A stretch of DNA of 64,000 bases from Alistipes sp. (GCA_017465605.1 JAFTVW010000054.1:62001-126000); one strand, 5' to 3'. Numbered from the stretch's first letter, positions 9,477-18,722 are shown. Numbers and translations: made by a program. Notes: generated by a model from the sequence alone, not told the origin.

Positions 9477-10442
9477 ATGAGCAATTATACTTCACAGGAT
9501 ATATTCGCTTCGGCAAAGCGAACTCTTACGCTCGAAGCCGAGGCGTTGAATAATTTGGCCGATATTTTAGACGAGCAGTTTGTGGGTGCGGTTGACCGTA
9601 TTTTGAACTGTAAAGGCAAAGTGATTATTACGGGAATGGGCAAGTCGGGCCTTGTGGGCCGTAAGATTGCGGCTACTTTGGCAAGTACTGGCTCGCCGAG
9701 TTTCTACCTCCACCCCGGGGAGGCTTTTCACGGTGATTTGGGTATGATCTCTTCGGAAGATGTGGTGCTTGCGTTGTCGCATTCGGGCGAGACCGACGAG
9801 GTGTTGAAGATTGTGCCGTTTATTCACTCTAACGGTAATGTGCTTATCTCGATTACGAGCAATCCCAACTCTACACTGGCCAAAAATTCCGATTTGCACC
9901 TCAATACAGGCGTGAAGGAGGAGGCTTGTGCATTGCGTTTGGCTCCTACAACTTCGACTACTGCACAACTTGCTTTGGGTGATGCATTGGCCATTGCATT
10001 GATGGAGGCTCGCAAGTTTACGGCAATGGATTTTGCTCGTTTGCACCCGGGCGGAAGTCTCGGTCGCAGATTGCTTATGACAGTTGGAAATGTGATGCGT
10101 AGCCACGATTTGCCTGTTGTTGGGCCTGATTGTGGGGCGGTGGAGATGATTCACAAGGTAAGTCGTGGAGGATTGGGCTTGATTATTATAGTCGATAATG
10201 GCGAGATTTTGGGAATCGTGACCGATGGAGATATTCGTCGAGCTATGGAGAGCCGTGAGGCTGAGTTTTTCAAAATCAAGGCTATGGATATCGCAACACG
10301 CTCTCCAAAGTGTGTGAATGTAAATGCCAAACTTATCGAAGCCGAGCGATTGATGACGCAACGTAAGGTAAATTCGTTGCTTGTGACCGATGCTGATGGA
10401 GCATTGTGTGGTGTGATACAGATTTACGATATCAAGTTGTAA
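9477..10442 (+). CDS. kdsD: Arabinose-5-phosphate isomerase (KpsF/GutQ family)
   Basis: Converts ribulose-5-phosphate to arabinose-5-phosphate, the sugar used by KdsA. The 321-residue protein has an N-terminal SIS domain (about 40-175) with ITGMGKSGLVGRKIAATLASTGSPSFY and the SHSGETDE phosphate-binding loop, then a pair of CBS domains (about 205-320). This layout is standard for KdsD. It ends the lon-kdsB-kdsA-kdsD run, 72 bp after kdsA. Confidence 0.95.
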   Translation: MSNYTSQDIFASAKRTLTLEAEALNNLADILDEQFVGAVDRILNCKGKVIITGMGKSGLVGRKIAATLASTGSPSFYLHPGEAFHGDLGMISSEDVVLALSHSGETDEVLKIVPFIHSNGNVLISITSNPNSTLAKNSDLHLNTGVKEEACALRLAPTTSTTAQLALGDALAIALMEARKFTAMDFARLHPGGSLGRRLLMTVGNVMRSHDLPVVGPDCGAVEMIHKVSRGGLGLIIIVDNGEILGIVTDGDIRRAMESREAEFFKIKAMDIATRSPKCVNVNAKLIEAERLMTQRKVNSLLVTDADGALCGVIQIYDIKL

Positions 10443-10514
10443 ACTTCGTTCTGTGAATCTGAATCCGCATACCCGATAAATAGATACTATAACCTAAACA
10501 AAACTCTTAAAACT

Positions 10515-11837
10515 ATGAAAAAGATATTTTTAACGGCTTGCATCGTGCTGTGTTGTATGGCGTGTAATTCGGCGGAGCGTGGTGGCTGGAAGAGCCTCTT
10601 CAATGGCCGTAATCTGAATGGTTGGATCAAGTTAAATGGTCGAGCTGAATTTCGCGTCGAGAATGGCGAGTTGGTGGGCGTAAGTACAATGAATACACCA
10701 AATACTTTCCTTGCTACGAAGCGCGAATATGGTGATTTTATACTCGAAATGGAGTATAAGGTTGACGAGGGTGTCAATTCGGGTGTGCAGATTCGTAGCC
10801 ACTCAAAGGCAGAGTATAAAAATGGTAGAGTCTATGGCTATCAGTGCGAAATAGACCCTTCGGCTTTTAGTGGAGGTATTTACGATGAGGCTCGTAGTGG
10901 TTGGCTCTATCCGCTGTTTGATTTGCCTCAGGCTCAAAAGGCTTTCAAACGTGGCGAGTGGAACAAGATGCGTGTTGAGGCTGTGGGAGAATCGGTAAGA
11001 GTATGGCTCAACGGAGTGGCAACAGCCGATATGGTAAACAATGCCGATATGTCGGGCTTTATTGCTTTGCAGGTGCACGATATAGGTACTCGCAAGGAGT
11101 TGGCAGGCAGTACGATTCGCTGGCGCAATATTAGAATCAAAACCGATAATTTGGCAGAGGAGCTCTCGCCTGTAATCACAACTATCCCCCAAAAGAATCA
11201 TATCCCAAATACACTCTCGGAGCGCGAGAAGGCCGAAGGCTGGGCTTTGTTGTGGAATGGAGTTGATATGTCGGGTTGGAAGAGTAATTCGGGCAAAGAT
11301 TTCAAGAAGGGGTGGACTTGTGCTGATGGCGTGATGACGATTAGTCCCAATTCGGGCGCTGGCGATATTATTACCGAGCGTAAGTACCACGATTTTGAGT
11401 TGTCGATAGATTTTCGCTTTGCGGAGGGAGCTAATAGTGGTATCAAATATTTTATTGGCGAAAATGGAAGCGTGGGTTGTGAGTTCCAGATTCTCGACGA
11501 TGAGCGTCACCCCGACGCAAATAAGGGTTTCGATGGAAATCGCAGGCTCGGCTCGTTGTATGATATATTGGCGGCACCGGGTTGGAAATATGTGCGTAAG
11601 AAGGATTGGAATACTGCCCGTATTGTTGTGCGAGGTGCAAACGTAGAGCATTGGTTAAATGGCGTGAAGATTCTCTCTTACACCAAAGAGGGTAAGGAGT
11701 GGGAGCAGCTTATTGCCCGAAGTAAGTTCGCAAAGGTGAATAACTTTGCAGGTGGTGATGGCGGTCATATCCTTTTGCAAGATCATAACGACAAGGTACA
11801 GTATAGGAATCTGAAAATCCGAGAGTTGAACAAGTAA
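10515..11837 (+). CDS. Lipoprotein with two DUF1080 (3-keto-disaccharide hydrolase) domains
   Basis: The N-terminus MKKIFLTACIVLCCMAC is a lipoprotein signal with Cys17, so the 440-residue protein should be on the periplasmic side or at the outer membrane. Two DUF1080 concanavalin-like domains follow: about 25-200 (GWKSLFNGRNLNGW, SGVQIRSH) and 240-440 (GWALLWNGVDMSGWK, SGIKYFIGENG). DUF1080 members are known or proposed to hydrolyse glycosides oxidised at C3 of a sugar. It precedes a small membrane protein, ApbE and a Gfo/Idh/MocA oxidoreductase, a fitting partner for a 3-keto sugar route. The tandem domain arrangement is noteworthy; the substrate is unknown. Confidence 0.85.
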   Translation: MKKIFLTACIVLCCMACNSAERGGWKSLFNGRNLNGWIKLNGRAEFRVENGELVGVSTMNTPNTFLATKREYGDFILEMEYKVDEGVNSGVQIRSHSKAEYKNGRVYGYQCEIDPSAFSGGIYDEARSGWLYPLFDLPQAQKAFKRGEWNKMRVEAVGESVRVWLNGVATADMVNNADMSGFIALQVHDIGTRKELAGSTIRWRNIRIKTDNLAEELSPVITTIPQKNHIPNTLSEREKAEGWALLWNGVDMSGWKSNSGKDFKKGWTCADGVMTISPNSGAGDIITERKYHDFELSIDFRFAEGANSGIKYFIGENGSVGCEFQILDDERHPDANKGFDGNRRLGSLYDILAAPGWKYVRKKDWNTARIVVRGANVEHWLNGVKILSYTKEGKEWEQLIARSKFAKVNNFAGGDGGHILLQDHNDKVQYRNLKIRELNK

Positions 11838-11854
11838 TTTCAAGTAATACAACT

Positions 11855-12091
11855 ATGAAAGATTCGATAATTACCGCCGCAATGAAGAGGCGTGAGATGC
11901 TGATTTTGCTGGTGTGTTTTGTTGTCGCAAATGTGGTGAATTGGTGCGCGATAGTGAAATTTGAGCGTCCGTGGTGGGAGATTTTTTCACAAATTGGCTA
12001 TGTGGTGGTGACAACACTTATACTCTATGGTCTGATGCTTATTCTGCGCATCGCGTGGCATTTGTTTATGCGTTTGGCTGGCAAGAAATAG
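11855..12091 (+). CDS. Small two-helix membrane protein
   Basis: A 78-residue protein with a charged N-terminus, a first hydrophobic helix at about 15-33 (MLILLVCFVVANVVNWCAIV), a short loop with FERPWWEIF, and a second helix at about 47-70, ending in basic residues. I do not recognise the family. It sits 17 bp after the DUF1080 gene and 18 bp before apbE, so it is almost certainly co-transcribed with them. Confidence 0.65.
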   Translation: MKDSIITAAMKRREMLILLVCFVVANVVNWCAIVKFERPWWEIFSQIGYVVVTTLILYGLMLILRIAWHLFMRLAGKK

Positions 12092-12100
12092 TGTAGAGCG

Positions 12101-12105
12101 AGGAG
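12101..12105 (+). promoter_or_regulatory. Shine-Dalgarno supporting a GTG start for apbE
   Basis: AGGAG lies 4 bp before the GTG at 12110. Such a clear site is uncommon in this genome and favours the GTG over later in-frame ATG codons. Confidence 0.5.
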
Positions 12106-12109
12106 TAAG

Positions 12110-12985
12110 GTGGCAACAGAATTTACATATAGCACCAAGAACGCAGAGTGTGCGGTGGCGTATGCTCGGTTTTATGCTATGCATACCCGTATGGAGATTG
12201 TTTTGCCACGATTGGAAGAGCCGATGGCTCAAAGTGTGGTGCGAGATGTGGAGCAGAGGGTGAGCAAGTTGGAGCGATTGATGAATCGTTTTGATAATGC
12301 AAGTCCCCTTGCAATGGTGAATGCTGTGGCTGCTACTCAGGCAGTTGAACTTGACGGGGAACTGTTTATGGCTTTGGAACTATGCGAGGTTTTTCGTCGT
12401 GGTACGGGTGGTTATTTCGATGTGGCGGCAGCAGAGCAACCACGCTCGGGTGCTGCATATCTGCTTGATGGGAAAGATCACACGATTCGGCTTGCGTCGG
12501 CCGATGTAAAGATTGACTTGGGCGGATTTGCCAAAGGCTTTGCGTTGGAGCAGGTGTGTAGAATGTTGCGCGAGAGCGGAGTTGAGAGCGGAGTGGTGAA
12601 TTTTGGAAATAGCTCGATTGCTGCTCTGGGGCATCACCCTTACGGCGAGTGGTGGCCAATTGGCGTGGCCAACCGAAAGTGTGCTGGTGCTGTGGCTGGG
12701 GAGTTCAGATTATGCGATAGCGCATTGTCGGTGTCGGGTATGGCCGAGAGTGGCGAATATCACATTCTCAATCCGCATACGGGATTGCGTGTGGCGGGTG
12801 AGGAGTTGGTCGCAGTTGAGGGCCGCTCGGCATTGGTGGCCGAAGTGCTATCGACTGCATTGTATGCTGCTCCGCATAACCAACGGGCCGAGATTATGGG
12901 ACAATATGAAGGCTATCGTGCCACCGAGCTATATTGCCGAAAAGATGGTACGACGGAGAGAAGATTGATTGAAAATAATAGATAA
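12110..12985 (+). CDS. apbE: FAD:protein FMN transferase (ApbE family)
   Basis: ApbE attaches FMN through a phosphodiester bond to Thr/Ser of target proteins such as NqrB/C and RnfG. The 291-residue protein has family motifs VKIDLGGFAKGFALE, VNFGNSSIAALG, the SVSG stretch and HILNPHTG. It shows no signal peptide, unlike periplasmic ApbE. In the Mg-binding segment the usual 'ADALxTA' reads AEVLSTA, a conservative Asp-to-Glu change. It starts with GTG after a good ribosome binding site. The neighbours suggest a role linked to an exported oxidoreductase pathway, but no flavinylation target is visible nearby. Confidence 0.85.
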   Translation: MATEFTYSTKNAECAVAYARFYAMHTRMEIVLPRLEEPMAQSVVRDVEQRVSKLERLMNRFDNASPLAMVNAVAATQAVELDGELFMALELCEVFRRGTGGYFDVAAAEQPRSGAAYLLDGKDHTIRLASADVKIDLGGFAKGFALEQVCRMLRESGVESGVVNFGNSSIAALGHHPYGEWWPIGVANRKCAGAVAGEFRLCDSALSVSGMAESGEYHILNPHTGLRVAGEELVAVEGRSALVAEVLSTALYAAPHNQRAEIMGQYEGYRATELYCRKDGTTERRLIENNR

Positions 12986-12999
12986 AAATATATAACCCA

Positions 13000-14301
13000 A
13001 TGAACAGAAAAGAATTTTTGGCCGATTGTGGAGCAAAGGGGCTCGCAGGTGTTGCGTTGTCGTTATTTCCGTGGTTGGAGTCGTGTACACCCAAAGCCCA
13101 GCAGGAGATTAAGGGCGAGAAGGCTCGTATAGGTATTATAGGTACAGGCTCTCGCGGATTATTCCACATTAAGAATCTGTTGCAGATGCCAGAGGTGGAG
13201 GTTGTGGCTTTGTGCGATGACTATCGTCCTCATTTGGAAGATGCAGCGCAATATTTCCCGAAGGCGAAGCTCTACGATGATTACCATCGCTTGTTGGAGG
13301 ATAGCGAGGTGAAGGGTGTGATTATAGCTACACCGCTTTATCTTCACGGCCGTATGACTATCGATGCATTGGAGGCAGGAAAGAGAGTCTTTTGCGAGAA
13401 GTCTATGGCATTTACTTTGGACGAGGCGTTGGAGGTGTATAAGTGCCGCGAGCGAGTGGGTGGAGTGTTGTTGATTGGTCAGCAGCGATTGTTCGACCCC
13501 AAGTATGTGAAGGCTATGCAGATGATTCACGAGGGCAAGATTGGTAAGGTTGTAGGCGTTAGAAACTATTGGTATCGCAATAACGATTGGCGCAGAGAAG
13601 TTCCCTCGCCAGAGTTGGAGCGCAGAATCAATTGGCGATTGTATAGCGAATATTCGCGCGGCCTTATGACCGAGCTTGCGTGTCACCAGTTGCAGAACGG
13701 CTCGTGGGCTATGGGTATGTTGCCCGAAAAGGTGATGGGCTCGGGTAGCTTGATTCATTGGAATAAAGATGGCCGTGATGTGTATGATACGGTGTGTGCT
13801 ATATTTACATATCCAAATGGTGTGAATATGACTTTTGAGTCGATTATATCGAACAAGCATTTCGGTATGGGTGAGCAGATTCTCGGCTCGGAGGGTACGA
13901 TTGATTTGGTGACGGCTATGCACTATACCGATGAGCCTGCTCCGAAGGGTAGTGGTATGCACCAGCTCGTTGAGCAGATTGAAAATGGCCTTATGAGTAA
14001 TTCTGTCTTTGCAGGTACAAGCTGGGCTACCGAGACGAGTGCTTTGGCACCCGGTCTGCCTATAATGCAGAATGTAAAGGTGGTGTCGGGCGAGAGTTCT
14101 GTGGGAGCTGAGGCCGATGGCTCAAAGGAGCTTATCGAGGCATTTGCTCACGCTGTGATTACAGGTAAGCAACCCGATAAGGTATTGGAGGAGTCGTACT
14201 ACGCTACGCAGTTTGCTCTGCTTGCAGATAAGGCTATGAAGGAGGGCGCGATATTGACCCTCGATGAGAAGTATAAGATTCCCTACGAGCCTTTGAAATA
14301 G
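13000..14301 (+). CDS. Exported Gfo/Idh/MocA-family oxidoreductase
   Basis: A 433-residue NAD(P)-dependent sugar oxidoreductase. The start MNRKEFLADCGAKGLAGVALS looks like a Tat-type signal with RK in place of RR, and a Cys follows at 'LESC', so it may be exported as a lipoprotein. The Rossmann fold begins at ARIGIIGTGSRG; the usual EKP motif is CEKS here, and the likely catalytic His is in ELACHQ. These enzymes oxidise C3 of sugars or act on 3-keto sugars. It lies two genes after the DUF1080 protein, 14 bp after apbE. The substrate is unknown. Confidence 0.88.
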   Translation: MNRKEFLADCGAKGLAGVALSLFPWLESCTPKAQQEIKGEKARIGIIGTGSRGLFHIKNLLQMPEVEVVALCDDYRPHLEDAAQYFPKAKLYDDYHRLLEDSEVKGVIIATPLYLHGRMTIDALEAGKRVFCEKSMAFTLDEALEVYKCRERVGGVLLIGQQRLFDPKYVKAMQMIHEGKIGKVVGVRNYWYRNNDWRREVPSPELERRINWRLYSEYSRGLMTELACHQLQNGSWAMGMLPEKVMGSGSLIHWNKDGRDVYDTVCAIFTYPNGVNMTFESIISNKHFGMGEQILGSEGTIDLVTAMHYTDEPAPKGSGMHQLVEQIENGLMSNSVFAGTSWATETSALAPGLPIMQNVKVVSGESSVGAEADGSKELIEAFAHAVITGKQPDKVLEESYYATQFALLADKAMKEGAILTLDEKYKIPYEPLK

Positions 14302-14326
14302 ATTAAATAATTAATTAAAGAGTACA

Positions 14327-15019
14327 ATGAAAAAACTGTTATTACTTTTGCTCTTTTTGGTGGCGGGATTTTCGTTGTCGGCTCAAAATATCAAGAGTCG
14401 AAGTATTGATGCGAAGGATATTATATCATTGTTGCGCAATGATGGATACGACCTTTATTCATTCGATTTGAATGATTTTATGAAGGGTGATTATAATGTC
14501 ACGCTTTACATTAAGGAGTATTCAAAGGAGGCTGGCGAGATAAATTCACGAGGTTTCGATGCAGGAGGAAATAAGATTTTGTTCTCGCAATTTACAGAAG
14601 AAGAGAAAAAAGCAGCCAAAGAGTTGGGGCTTACGAAAGGAATGAAGCGCGGAATTTTTTATAAGATAGATAGAATCAATTTGGCTCTTATTCCAAATAA
14701 AGCAGATTCGCTAATGAAGCTTAATGCGGAGTATGGAAACCTTGGTGCAGTTAGTCAGCGTTTGAAATTGAGACCTATTTCGGCTGAAAAAGTTTATAAA
14801 TATGAAATCCGTCCTTTCGTGATAGATAACTTTGAAAGCGGTAAGTTCATTCCATTGGTGGCCATTCTTTCGTATTGGTATGACGAAAAGGCGAAATTGA
14901 TTAGATGTTGTGGTGAGCCTATGCTCAAATCGGATTTGTCTGATGAGATATTGGAAAATGTACCTCATTATTATATCATAGGAGTTACATTGGATAAAAT
15001 AGAGAAAAAAGAGAATTAA
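14327..15019 (+). CDS. Secreted protein of unknown function
   Basis: A 230-residue protein with a Sec signal MKKLLLLLLFLVAGFSLSAQ, cleavage probably after SAQ, so it should be periplasmic. The mature part is mixed alpha/beta and rich in Lys/Glu, with a Cys pair near the C-terminus (IRCCGEP). I do not recognise the family. It lies 25 bp after the oxidoreductase gene and 6 bp before ubiD. Codon use is more AT-rich than in the neighbours. Confidence 0.7.
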   Translation: MKKLLLLLLFLVAGFSLSAQNIKSRSIDAKDIISLLRNDGYDLYSFDLNDFMKGDYNVTLYIKEYSKEAGEINSRGFDAGGNKILFSQFTEEEKKAAKELGLTKGMKRGIFYKIDRINLALIPNKADSLMKLNAEYGNLGAVSQRLKLRPISAEKVYKYEIRPFVIDNFESGKFIPLVAILSYWYDEKAKLIRCCGEPMLKSDLSDEILENVPHYYIIGVTLDKIEKKEN

Positions 15020-15025
15020 TTAGCA

Positions 15026-16879
15026 ATGTATAAAAACCTGCGAGAATATATCGAGCGTTTGGAGCGCGAGGGTGAGTTGGTGCGAATTAAAACACCCGTA
15101 TCGACACGCTTTGAGATTGCCGAGATTACCGACCGCGTGGTGAAGAGCGAGGGTGGAGGTAAGGCACTGCTTTTTGAAAATACCGACTCGGAGTTCCCAG
15201 TTATTACAAATATGATGGGCTCTACACACCGTATAGCTATGGCTTTGGGTGTGGAGTCGCTCGATGAGATAGGTGGTAGAATATCAGCTCTTTTGGGTGA
15301 TGCACTCTCGCCAAAGGCAACACTTTGGGATAAGATGCGAATGTTGCCACTGCTGGCCGATGTGGCAAAGTGGTTCCCGAAGAACGAGTCGGGTAGGGGT
15401 GAGTGTCAGCAGGTTGTATGGAGTGGTGATGAGGTCGATTTGGAGCGTTTGCCACTGTTGCATTCGTGGGAGTGTGATGGCGGAGCGTTTGTGACCCTGC
15501 CGATGGTGAATACGATAGACCCTGAGACGGGAATGAGAAATGTGGGAATGTATCGTATGCAACGTTTCGACAAGCGTACAACGGGTATGCATTGGCATAT
15601 TCACAAGACAGGCGCACGCCATTATGACGCCTATAAACGATTGGGCCGTAAGATGCCCGTCGTGGTGGCTTTGGGTGGTGATCCTGCATATACATATGCT
15701 GCAACAGCTCCGATGCCCGACAATATGGACGAATATTTGTTGGCTGGATTCCTGCGCCAAAAGCCTGTTAGGTTGGTGAAGGCTATCACTAGTGATATTC
15801 GTATTCCTTCGGATTGTGATTTTGTGATTGAGGGTTATGTTGACCCTGCTGAGGAGAAGACCATCGAGGGTGATTTTGGCGACCACACTGGATTCTATTC
15901 TCTGAAAGATTACTATCCGAAATTCCACGTCACTTGCATTACCCACCGTCGTGATGCTATCTATCCCGCTACTGTTGTGGGTGTGCCACCTCAGGAAGAT
16001 GCCTACATCTCGCAGGCTACCGAGAAGATATTTTTAGCTCCTATCCGTTTGGCTGTGCAGCCCGAAGTGGAGGATTTGTATATGCCCGTCGAGGGAACGT
16101 CGCACAATATAGCAATAGTAAGCATTGCGAAACGTTACGAGGGTCAGGCTCACAAGGTGGCGCAATCGTTGTGGGGCGCGGGACAGATGATGTTTAATAA
16201 GTATCTGCTCATAGCTTCGGCTGGTATAAATATCCGCTCTTTTAAGCAGCTGAGCCAATTGATGCGTCGTTTGAATGTGGAGCGTGATGTGATTCGTGGT
16301 GAGGGGGTGTTAGATGTACTTGACCACGCTACGGCAACGTGTGGCTTTGGTGGAAAGCTTGCTTTTGATTTCACTTCGATTGATGCCGATTCCGAGGTCG
16401 AGCCTATCGAAGTGCCTCGTATGGCCGAGCCTTATGGGGGAGTAGCAATGTTTGATAGCCGCTTTGTTGAGGAGTATGGCTTATTGTTGCTATTTGCCGA
16501 GAGAGAACGTCCCGTTGAGGTTGATGTAGAGGGCTATTTGAAGCATAATAATATAGAGGGTGTGAAGTTTGTGGCACTGTTCGATGGCCAAGCTGCGGGT
16601 GTTATGACACCGAGTGATTTGTTGTGGCTGGCGGCTGCGAATACCGACCCACGCAGAGATGTTGTGCAGTTGTCGGGCGGAGAGCTACTTTTCGATGCAC
16701 GAAGCAAGCACCCATCTGTTGATGGTAATCCTCGCAGATTCCCAAATGTGGTGATGTCGTCGGTTGAAACCATAGCAAAGGTTGATGGTCGCTGGGCGGA
16801 GTATGGTTTGGGTGATAAAATTGAATCGCCTTCACGCAAATACCGCAAGTTGTGGCTTTCGGATAAGGCTGAGTGGTAA
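15026..16879 (+). CDS. UbiD-family decarboxylase (likely menaquinone synthesis)
   Basis: UbiD enzymes use prenylated FMN to remove carboxyl groups from aromatic or unsaturated acids. The 617 residues are long for UbiD (about 490) but match the longer Bacteroidota form usually assigned to menaquinone synthesis. Motifs include GMHWHIHKTGARHY, EGDFGDHTGFYS with the conserved Glu/Asp of the active site, and PATVVGVPPQEDAYI. No UbiX flavin prenyltransferase is seen in the window. It starts only 6 bp after the secreted protein gene. The exact substrate is inferred. Confidence 0.87.
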   Translation: MYKNLREYIERLEREGELVRIKTPVSTRFEIAEITDRVVKSEGGGKALLFENTDSEFPVITNMMGSTHRIAMALGVESLDEIGGRISALLGDALSPKATLWDKMRMLPLLADVAKWFPKNESGRGECQQVVWSGDEVDLERLPLLHSWECDGGAFVTLPMVNTIDPETGMRNVGMYRMQRFDKRTTGMHWHIHKTGARHYDAYKRLGRKMPVVVALGGDPAYTYAATAPMPDNMDEYLLAGFLRQKPVRLVKAITSDIRIPSDCDFVIEGYVDPAEEKTIEGDFGDHTGFYSLKDYYPKFHVTCITHRRDAIYPATVVGVPPQEDAYISQATEKIFLAPIRLAVQPEVEDLYMPVEGTSHNIAIVSIAKRYEGQAHKVAQSLWGAGQMMFNKYLLIASAGINIRSFKQLSQLMRRLNVERDVIRGEGVLDVLDHATATCGFGGKLAFDFTSIDADSEVEPIEVPRMAEPYGGVAMFDSRFVEEYGLLLLFAERERPVEVDVEGYLKHNNIEGVKFVALFDGQAAGVMTPSDLLWLAAANTDPRRDVVQLSGGELLFDARSKHPSVDGNPRRFPNVVMSSVETIAKVDGRWAEYGLGDKIESPSRKYRKLWLSDKAEW

Positions 16880-16937
16880 GGCGGGCCGAAATATATGAGC
16901 GAAGTGCCTAACAGAATCGTTTAAGAACTTACGTCTG

Positions 16938-18077
16938 ATGAAACTATTTTCTAATACAGAACGCAGGGGAGTTATTTTCCTTGCGCCGTTGTTGGCAGTT
17001 GTTATTTTGCTGGCGGCGGTATATGAGATGCGTGATAGACGAGTGATAGACGATGCGAAGCAGTTGGCCGTAGTTGAGCGCACATCGCAGGAACTAAAAC
17101 CATTTAATCCCAATGTCGATAGTTATGAACAGTTGCGTGATGCGGGAGTGCCTGCCGAAGTGGCTGTGGGGATAGTGCGTTGGCGAAGGTATGGTAAGGT
17201 GTATCGCATGGTTGAAGATTTGGCTTTGGTGTCGGGTGTGAACGATTCGTTGTACGCAGAGCTAAAACCGTTTGTGGTGATTGATGAGAGTGTGGTGGCG
17301 AAACCAAAACCCGATGTGAAAGAAGAGGTAAGGCCGAGTGTGCGGGCAAGAACGAATACTGCAAACTCGGCAAAGAAAAAGCCTTCATTTGCCGCAAGAA
17401 GAGAGCCTTTTGCGATTGATACTGCGTCGGTGGAGTATTTGACAGGGTGGGGGCTTAGTACGAAGCAGGCCGAAGTGGTTGTGAAGTATCGCGATGCATC
17501 GGGCGGTATGTTTTCGGAGGAGCATCTTAGACGTTGTTATGTGATTGATGATGCGGTGGCTGATTCGATGGTGCGATATATCATATATTCCGAGAGGAAA
17601 TCCGATGAGAAACGGTCGGCTATCGCAGAGCATAAAACCGAGAGTGGCGGCGTAGAACAGCCACTGGTGGAGATAAATTCGGCCGATTCAGCTGCGTTGG
17701 TTGCTATTGATGGTATAGGCCCAAAGAGTGCGTCGGAGATTATAAAATACCGAAATCTATTGGGTGGATACTACTCGGTAGAGCAAATTTTGGAGCTAAA
17801 ATGCATTATGGAGCAGAATTTTGTGAAATTTTTGCCTAAAATTTTGTGTGATAGTTGCAAAATATCAAAAATTGATATTAACTTTGCGGGTCCGAAAGAG
17901 TTGGAACGTCACCCATATGTGTCGGCGAAGGCTCTGAGGCGAATTATTAAACAACGACAATTGAAAGGAGGTTGGACAAGAATCGAAGAGATGACCGAAC
18001 AAAACATATTATCCGATGAGGAGGCCAAACGTTTGGCTCCGTATCTTCGATTTGGCTCTGAGCCGCTGAGTAGATAG
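16938..18077 (+). CDS. Membrane-anchored helix-hairpin-helix (ComEA-like) protein
   Basis: A 379-residue protein with one N-terminal membrane helix (about residues 10-28) followed by several HhH units: one at about 50-105 (NPNVDSYEQLRDAGVP), one at about 155-210, a classic ComEA-like unit at about 235-285 (INSADSAALVAIDGIGPKSA), and a last one near 305-370. HhH pairs bind DNA non-specifically. ComEA-like proteins work in DNA uptake, but no other competence gene is nearby. A role in DNA uptake or envelope-associated DNA binding is possible, not shown. Confidence 0.75.
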   Translation: MKLFSNTERRGVIFLAPLLAVVILLAAVYEMRDRRVIDDAKQLAVVERTSQELKPFNPNVDSYEQLRDAGVPAEVAVGIVRWRRYGKVYRMVEDLALVSGVNDSLYAELKPFVVIDESVVAKPKPDVKEEVRPSVRARTNTANSAKKKPSFAARREPFAIDTASVEYLTGWGLSTKQAEVVVKYRDASGGMFSEEHLRRCYVIDDAVADSMVRYIIYSERKSDEKRSAIAEHKTESGGVEQPLVEINSADSAALVAIDGIGPKSASEIIKYRNLLGGYYSVEQILELKCIMEQNFVKFLPKILCDSCKISKIDINFAGPKELERHPYVSAKALRRIIKQRQLKGGWTRIEEMTEQNILSDEEAKRLAPYLRFGSEPLSR

Positions 18078-18221
18078 TAGTAAGTGCGGGACAATCGAGC
18101 AACAAGGTTGCAAGTGTCCGAGAAGCAAGTCGGCAACGCGCAATAAAGCAATGCCGCAAAATTGGCCAAAGTGCCGCAAAGAGAATAAAATTAAAAATAA
18201 TAAAATAAAAAGAGTAAGATT

Positions 18222-18413
18222 ATGATTATTATGCCCGTTAAGGAGGGAGAGAATATCGAGAAGGCCCTCAAAAAGTTTAAGCGTAAGTATGAGCGTACAG
18301 GTGTTTTGAAGGAGTTGCGTCGTCGTCAGTACTTCACAAAGCCATCAATCGCAAAGCGTGAGCAGATGCAGCGCGCTATCTATGTAGAGCACACTTACCG
18401 CTTGGAGGAGTAA
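18222..18413 (+). CDS. rpsU: 30S ribosomal protein S21
   Basis: A 63-residue, strongly basic protein matching bS21: VKEGENIEKALKKFKRKYE, then RRRQYFTKPS. It joins the 30S subunit near the anti-Shine-Dalgarno end of 16S rRNA, the region whose masking is thought to explain weak ribosome binding sites in Bacteroidota. It has a purine-rich leader and its own strong terminator. Confidence 0.96.
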   Translation: MIIMPVKEGENIEKALKKFKRKYERTGVLKELRRRQYFTKPSIAKREQMQRAIYVEHTYRLEE

Positions 18414-18435
18414 TTCTCGAAAGATAGAGCAAGAG

Positions 18436-18466
18436 AGGTTTGGACCATTGGTTCAAACCTTTTTTT
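18436..18466 (+). terminator. Intrinsic terminator after rpsU
   Basis: AGGTTTG (18436-18442) pairs with CAAACCT (18454-18460), continued by an inner ACC/GGT pairing, and is followed by a run of T. Confidence 0.9.
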
Positions 18467-18534
18467 GCTTTTGTGTGGTGATGCAACAATTTCCATACAA
18501 TAATGTAGGAATTTACTTTATAAAAACGCACTGA

Positions 18535-18722
18535 AAAGATGCGAGATTGCGGCAGGATACACTCCCTCCCCCTTTGGGTGCTCCCTCTTGCCTTAGAGGG
18601 AGAGTTTTTTTTTGTTGTCGCATACTGCAAGGTCTTTAATAAGCGGTTGATTCCATCATTTTTACATAGACTTTGATACTATCACCGAAGGTTGGTTGAT
18701 GTAAAAATGCGGAATGACGTGT
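18535..18722 (+). repeat. Modular intergenic repeat, unit 1
   Basis: Three modules in order: a GCGGCA-containing lead; a CTCCCTC module (18561-18611) whose CTCCCTC arm pairs with GAGGGAG ahead of a long T run; and a covarying hairpin (18650-18715). The hairpin has outer stem ATTCC/GGAAT, a 3-by-2 internal loop, inner stem ATTTTTACAT (18658-18667) with ATGTAAAAAT (18699-18708), a 31-nt loop and a GACGTG end. Compared with unit 3 it lacks the GC-rich CCGCCACC hairpin. Confidence 0.75.

Noticed and set aside
9567-10361. 264-codon antisense frame opposite kdsD
   Set aside because: Low-complexity Cys/His/Ser-rich translation, no recognisable domain, and kdsD is intact on the other strand.
10803-13962. 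Long antisense frames opposite DUF1080, apbE and the Gfo/Idh/MocA gene
   Set aside because: They mirror GC-skewed codon use of the real genes and have no start signals or family features.
15237-15946. Antisense frames within ubiD
   Set aside because: His- and Pro-rich shadow translations with no support.
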